From assembly GCA_937950565.1 (NCBI GenBank), contig CALFCS010000105.1, forward strand, positions 1 through 23,062: a DNA stretch of 23,062 nt, in the 5' to 3' direction. This DNA is from an uncultured Lachnospiraceae bacterium (lineage in GTDB: Bacteria > Bacillota > Clostridia > Lachnospirales > Lachnospiraceae). This document shows, one piece after another, positions 21,808-23,062 of this stretch. The notes below the pieces were generated by a model that was not told where the DNA came from, did no database searches, and was given only the letters and a program-made list of their open reading frames with translations. Made by a program: the position numbers and the translations under genes. Every line of letters begins with the position of its first letter. Within the stretch, counting starts at the first letter, position 1.

Positions 21808-23062
21808 ATGTATTATCCGGATGAGCTGATTGAGGAAGTAAGATCAAAAAATGATATTGTAGACGTAATATCAAGCTATGTAAAGCTTCAAAAAAAGGGA
21901 AGTTCATATTTTGGACTGTGTCCGTTTCATAATGAAAAATCGCCTTCTTTTTCTGTCAGCGGACAGAAGCAGATGTATTATTGCTTTGGCTGTGGAGCGG
22001 GAGGAAATGTATTTACCTTCCTGATGGAGTATGAGAATTATTCTTTTGTGGAGGCGCTTAAATATCTCGCTGACCGTGCAGGTGTGTCTCTGCCGGAACA
22101 GGAATATTCAGAGGAAGCAAGGAAAAGAGCGGATTTGAAGGCGCTCCTTCTTGAGATTAATAAGGCGGCGGCACAATATTTTTATGTGCAGCTAAAGGCT
22201 CCGCAGGGCGCTCATGCTCTTACATATTTGAAAAACAGAGAATTAAGTGATGATACAATGAAAGCATTTGGACTTGGATATTCCAATAAATACAGCGATG
22301 ATTTGTATCGCTATCTGAAGTCAAAGGGATATAAGGACGAGCATATTTCCCAGGCAGGTCTGATCAGTGTTGGAGAAAGGCAGGGGGTGTACGATAAGTT
22401 CTGGAACCGGGTCATGTTTCCAATTATGGATGTGAACAGCCGTGTAATTGGATTCGGTGGCCGTGTGATGGGGGATGCAAAGCCCAAATATCTGAATTCC
22501 CCGGAAACGCTTATTTTTGATAAAAGCCGTAATCTGTACGGCTTGAATCGTGCAAGGACGTCGAAAAAGCCATATTTTCTTCTGTGTGAGGGTTATATGG
22601 ATGTAATCTCCCTTCATCAGGCAGGCTTTACAAATGCAGTTGCTTCTCTTGGCACCTCACTTACATCCGGACATGCCTCACTGATAAAGCGTTATGTGCA
22701 GGAGGTATATCTGACTTATGACAGTGATGAGGCGGGAACGAAGGCAGCGCTTCGGGCTGTTCCGATTCTCAGAGAGGCAGGGATTACTGCCAGGGTCATC
22801 CGAATGGATCCGTATAAGGATCCGGATGAATTTATTAAGCATCTTGGGGCAGAGGCATTTGAAGAGAGGATACAGAAAGCACGAAACGGCTTCATGTTCG
22901 GTCTTGAGGTGCTGCAGCGGGATTATGATATGCATAGTCCGGAGGGTAAGACAGAGTTTATGAAGGAAGCTGCGAGACGTCTTACGGAATTTGATGAGGA
23001 AATTGAAAGAAATAATTATATTGAAGCGGTAGCATCCGCATATCATGTGCGGTATGAAGATT
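21808..23062 (+). CDS. dnaG: DNA primase (3' end cut by window)
   Basis: Makes RNA primers for replication with the DnaB helicase. 418 residues are visible without a stop, out of roughly 590–600 expected, so the C-terminal helicase-binding domain lies outside. The CHC2 zinc ribbon is CPFHNEKSPSF with YYCFGCGAGG (about residues 38–66). The N-terminal catalytic subdomain contains VIGFGGRVMGDAKPKYLNSPET. The TOPRIM part has LCEGYMDVISLHQAGF with its catalytic Glu, then ASLGTSL and TYDSDEAGTKAA with the metal-binding DxD. The ATG at 21808 has AAAGGAA about 9 bases upstream. It follows dgt in what is usually a dgt–dnaG–rpoD operon; rpoD would be expected just beyond the window. Confidence 0.96.
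   Translation, partial: MYYPDELIEEVRSKNDIVDVISSYVKLQKKGSSYFGLCPFHNEKSPSFSVSGQKQMYYCFGCGAGGNVFTFLMEYENYSFVEALKYLADRAGVSLPEQEYSEEARKRADLKALLLEINKAAAQYFYVQLKAPQGAHALTYLKNRELSDDTMKAFGLGYSNKYSDDLYRYLKSKGYKDEHISQAGLISVGERQGVYDKFWNRVMFPIMDVNSRVIGFGGRVMGDAKPKYLNSPETLIFDKSRNLYGLNRARTSKKPYFLLCEGYMDVISLHQAGFTNAVASLGTSLTSGHASLIKRYVQEVYLTYDSDEAGTKAALRAVPILREAGITARVIRMDPYKDPDEFIKHLGAEAFEERIQKARNGFMFGLEVLQRDYDMHSPEGKTEFMKEAARRLTEFDEEIERNNYIEAVASAYHVRYED

Overview
The window reads like chromosome of a gut-type Lachnospiraceae or related Clostridia. The DUF5717–DUF5716–TPR cassette beside purB, the two-domain polyphosphate:AMP phosphotransferase, the dgt–dnaG order, strong purine-rich Shine-Dalgarno sites and moderate GC all fit. 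Genes are densely packed. There is no gene-free stretch longer than about 160 bases, and I saw no insertion sequence, phage gene, CRISPR array or rRNA. Both ends cut through a gene: a DUF5717-type gene on the left and dnaG on the right.

Layout. (1) 1–3635: a tightly coupled, overlapping three-gene cassette of unknown function (DUF5717-like; DUF5716-like, which I read as a degenerate Hsp70-fold protein; TPR-like). (2) 3616–6208: a near-consensus promoter, then purB and trxB, then an intrinsic terminator. (3) 6276–7340: a membrane-anchored surface protein with one InlB-type and one BspA-type repeat unit. (4) 7367–8900: an extended -10 promoter driving an S26-type peptidase gene that overlaps by four bases a membrane-anchored, catalytically degenerate NodB-fold gene. 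(5) 8921–13042: a strong promoter, then a degenerate Sir2-like gene, gltX and a UvrD-like helicase. The helicase meets a minus-strand DUF1292 gene head-on, and that gene's terminator lies inside the helicase reading frame. (6) 13490–17442: a sugar-binding lipoprotein without its own transporter, a GlgX-like GH13 protein that appears to have lost all its catalytic carboxylates, a TraX-family membrane protein and a DUF5662 protein. This run ends at a bidirectional terminator shared with a minus-strand tRNA-Leu. (7) 17521–19034, minus strand: tRNA-Leu with an AAG anticodon, and a MATE exporter whose 3' end holds the tRNA promoter. (8) 19194–23062: polyphosphate:AMP phosphotransferase, dgt and the start of dnaG.

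How the genes fit together. Housekeeping parts cover purine synthesis, thiol redox, tRNA charging, nucleotide and polyphosphate balance, and replication priming. The less ordinary feature is how many encoded proteins keep an enzyme or chaperone fold while losing its hallmark residues: Hsp70-like DUF5716, NodB-like, Sir2-like and GH13-like. No single new defence or mobile system is evident. The best candidates for undescribed biology are the DUF5717/DUF5716/TPR cassette and the SBP plus pseudo-GlgX operon. All functional statements come from reading motifs by eye; no database search was run.
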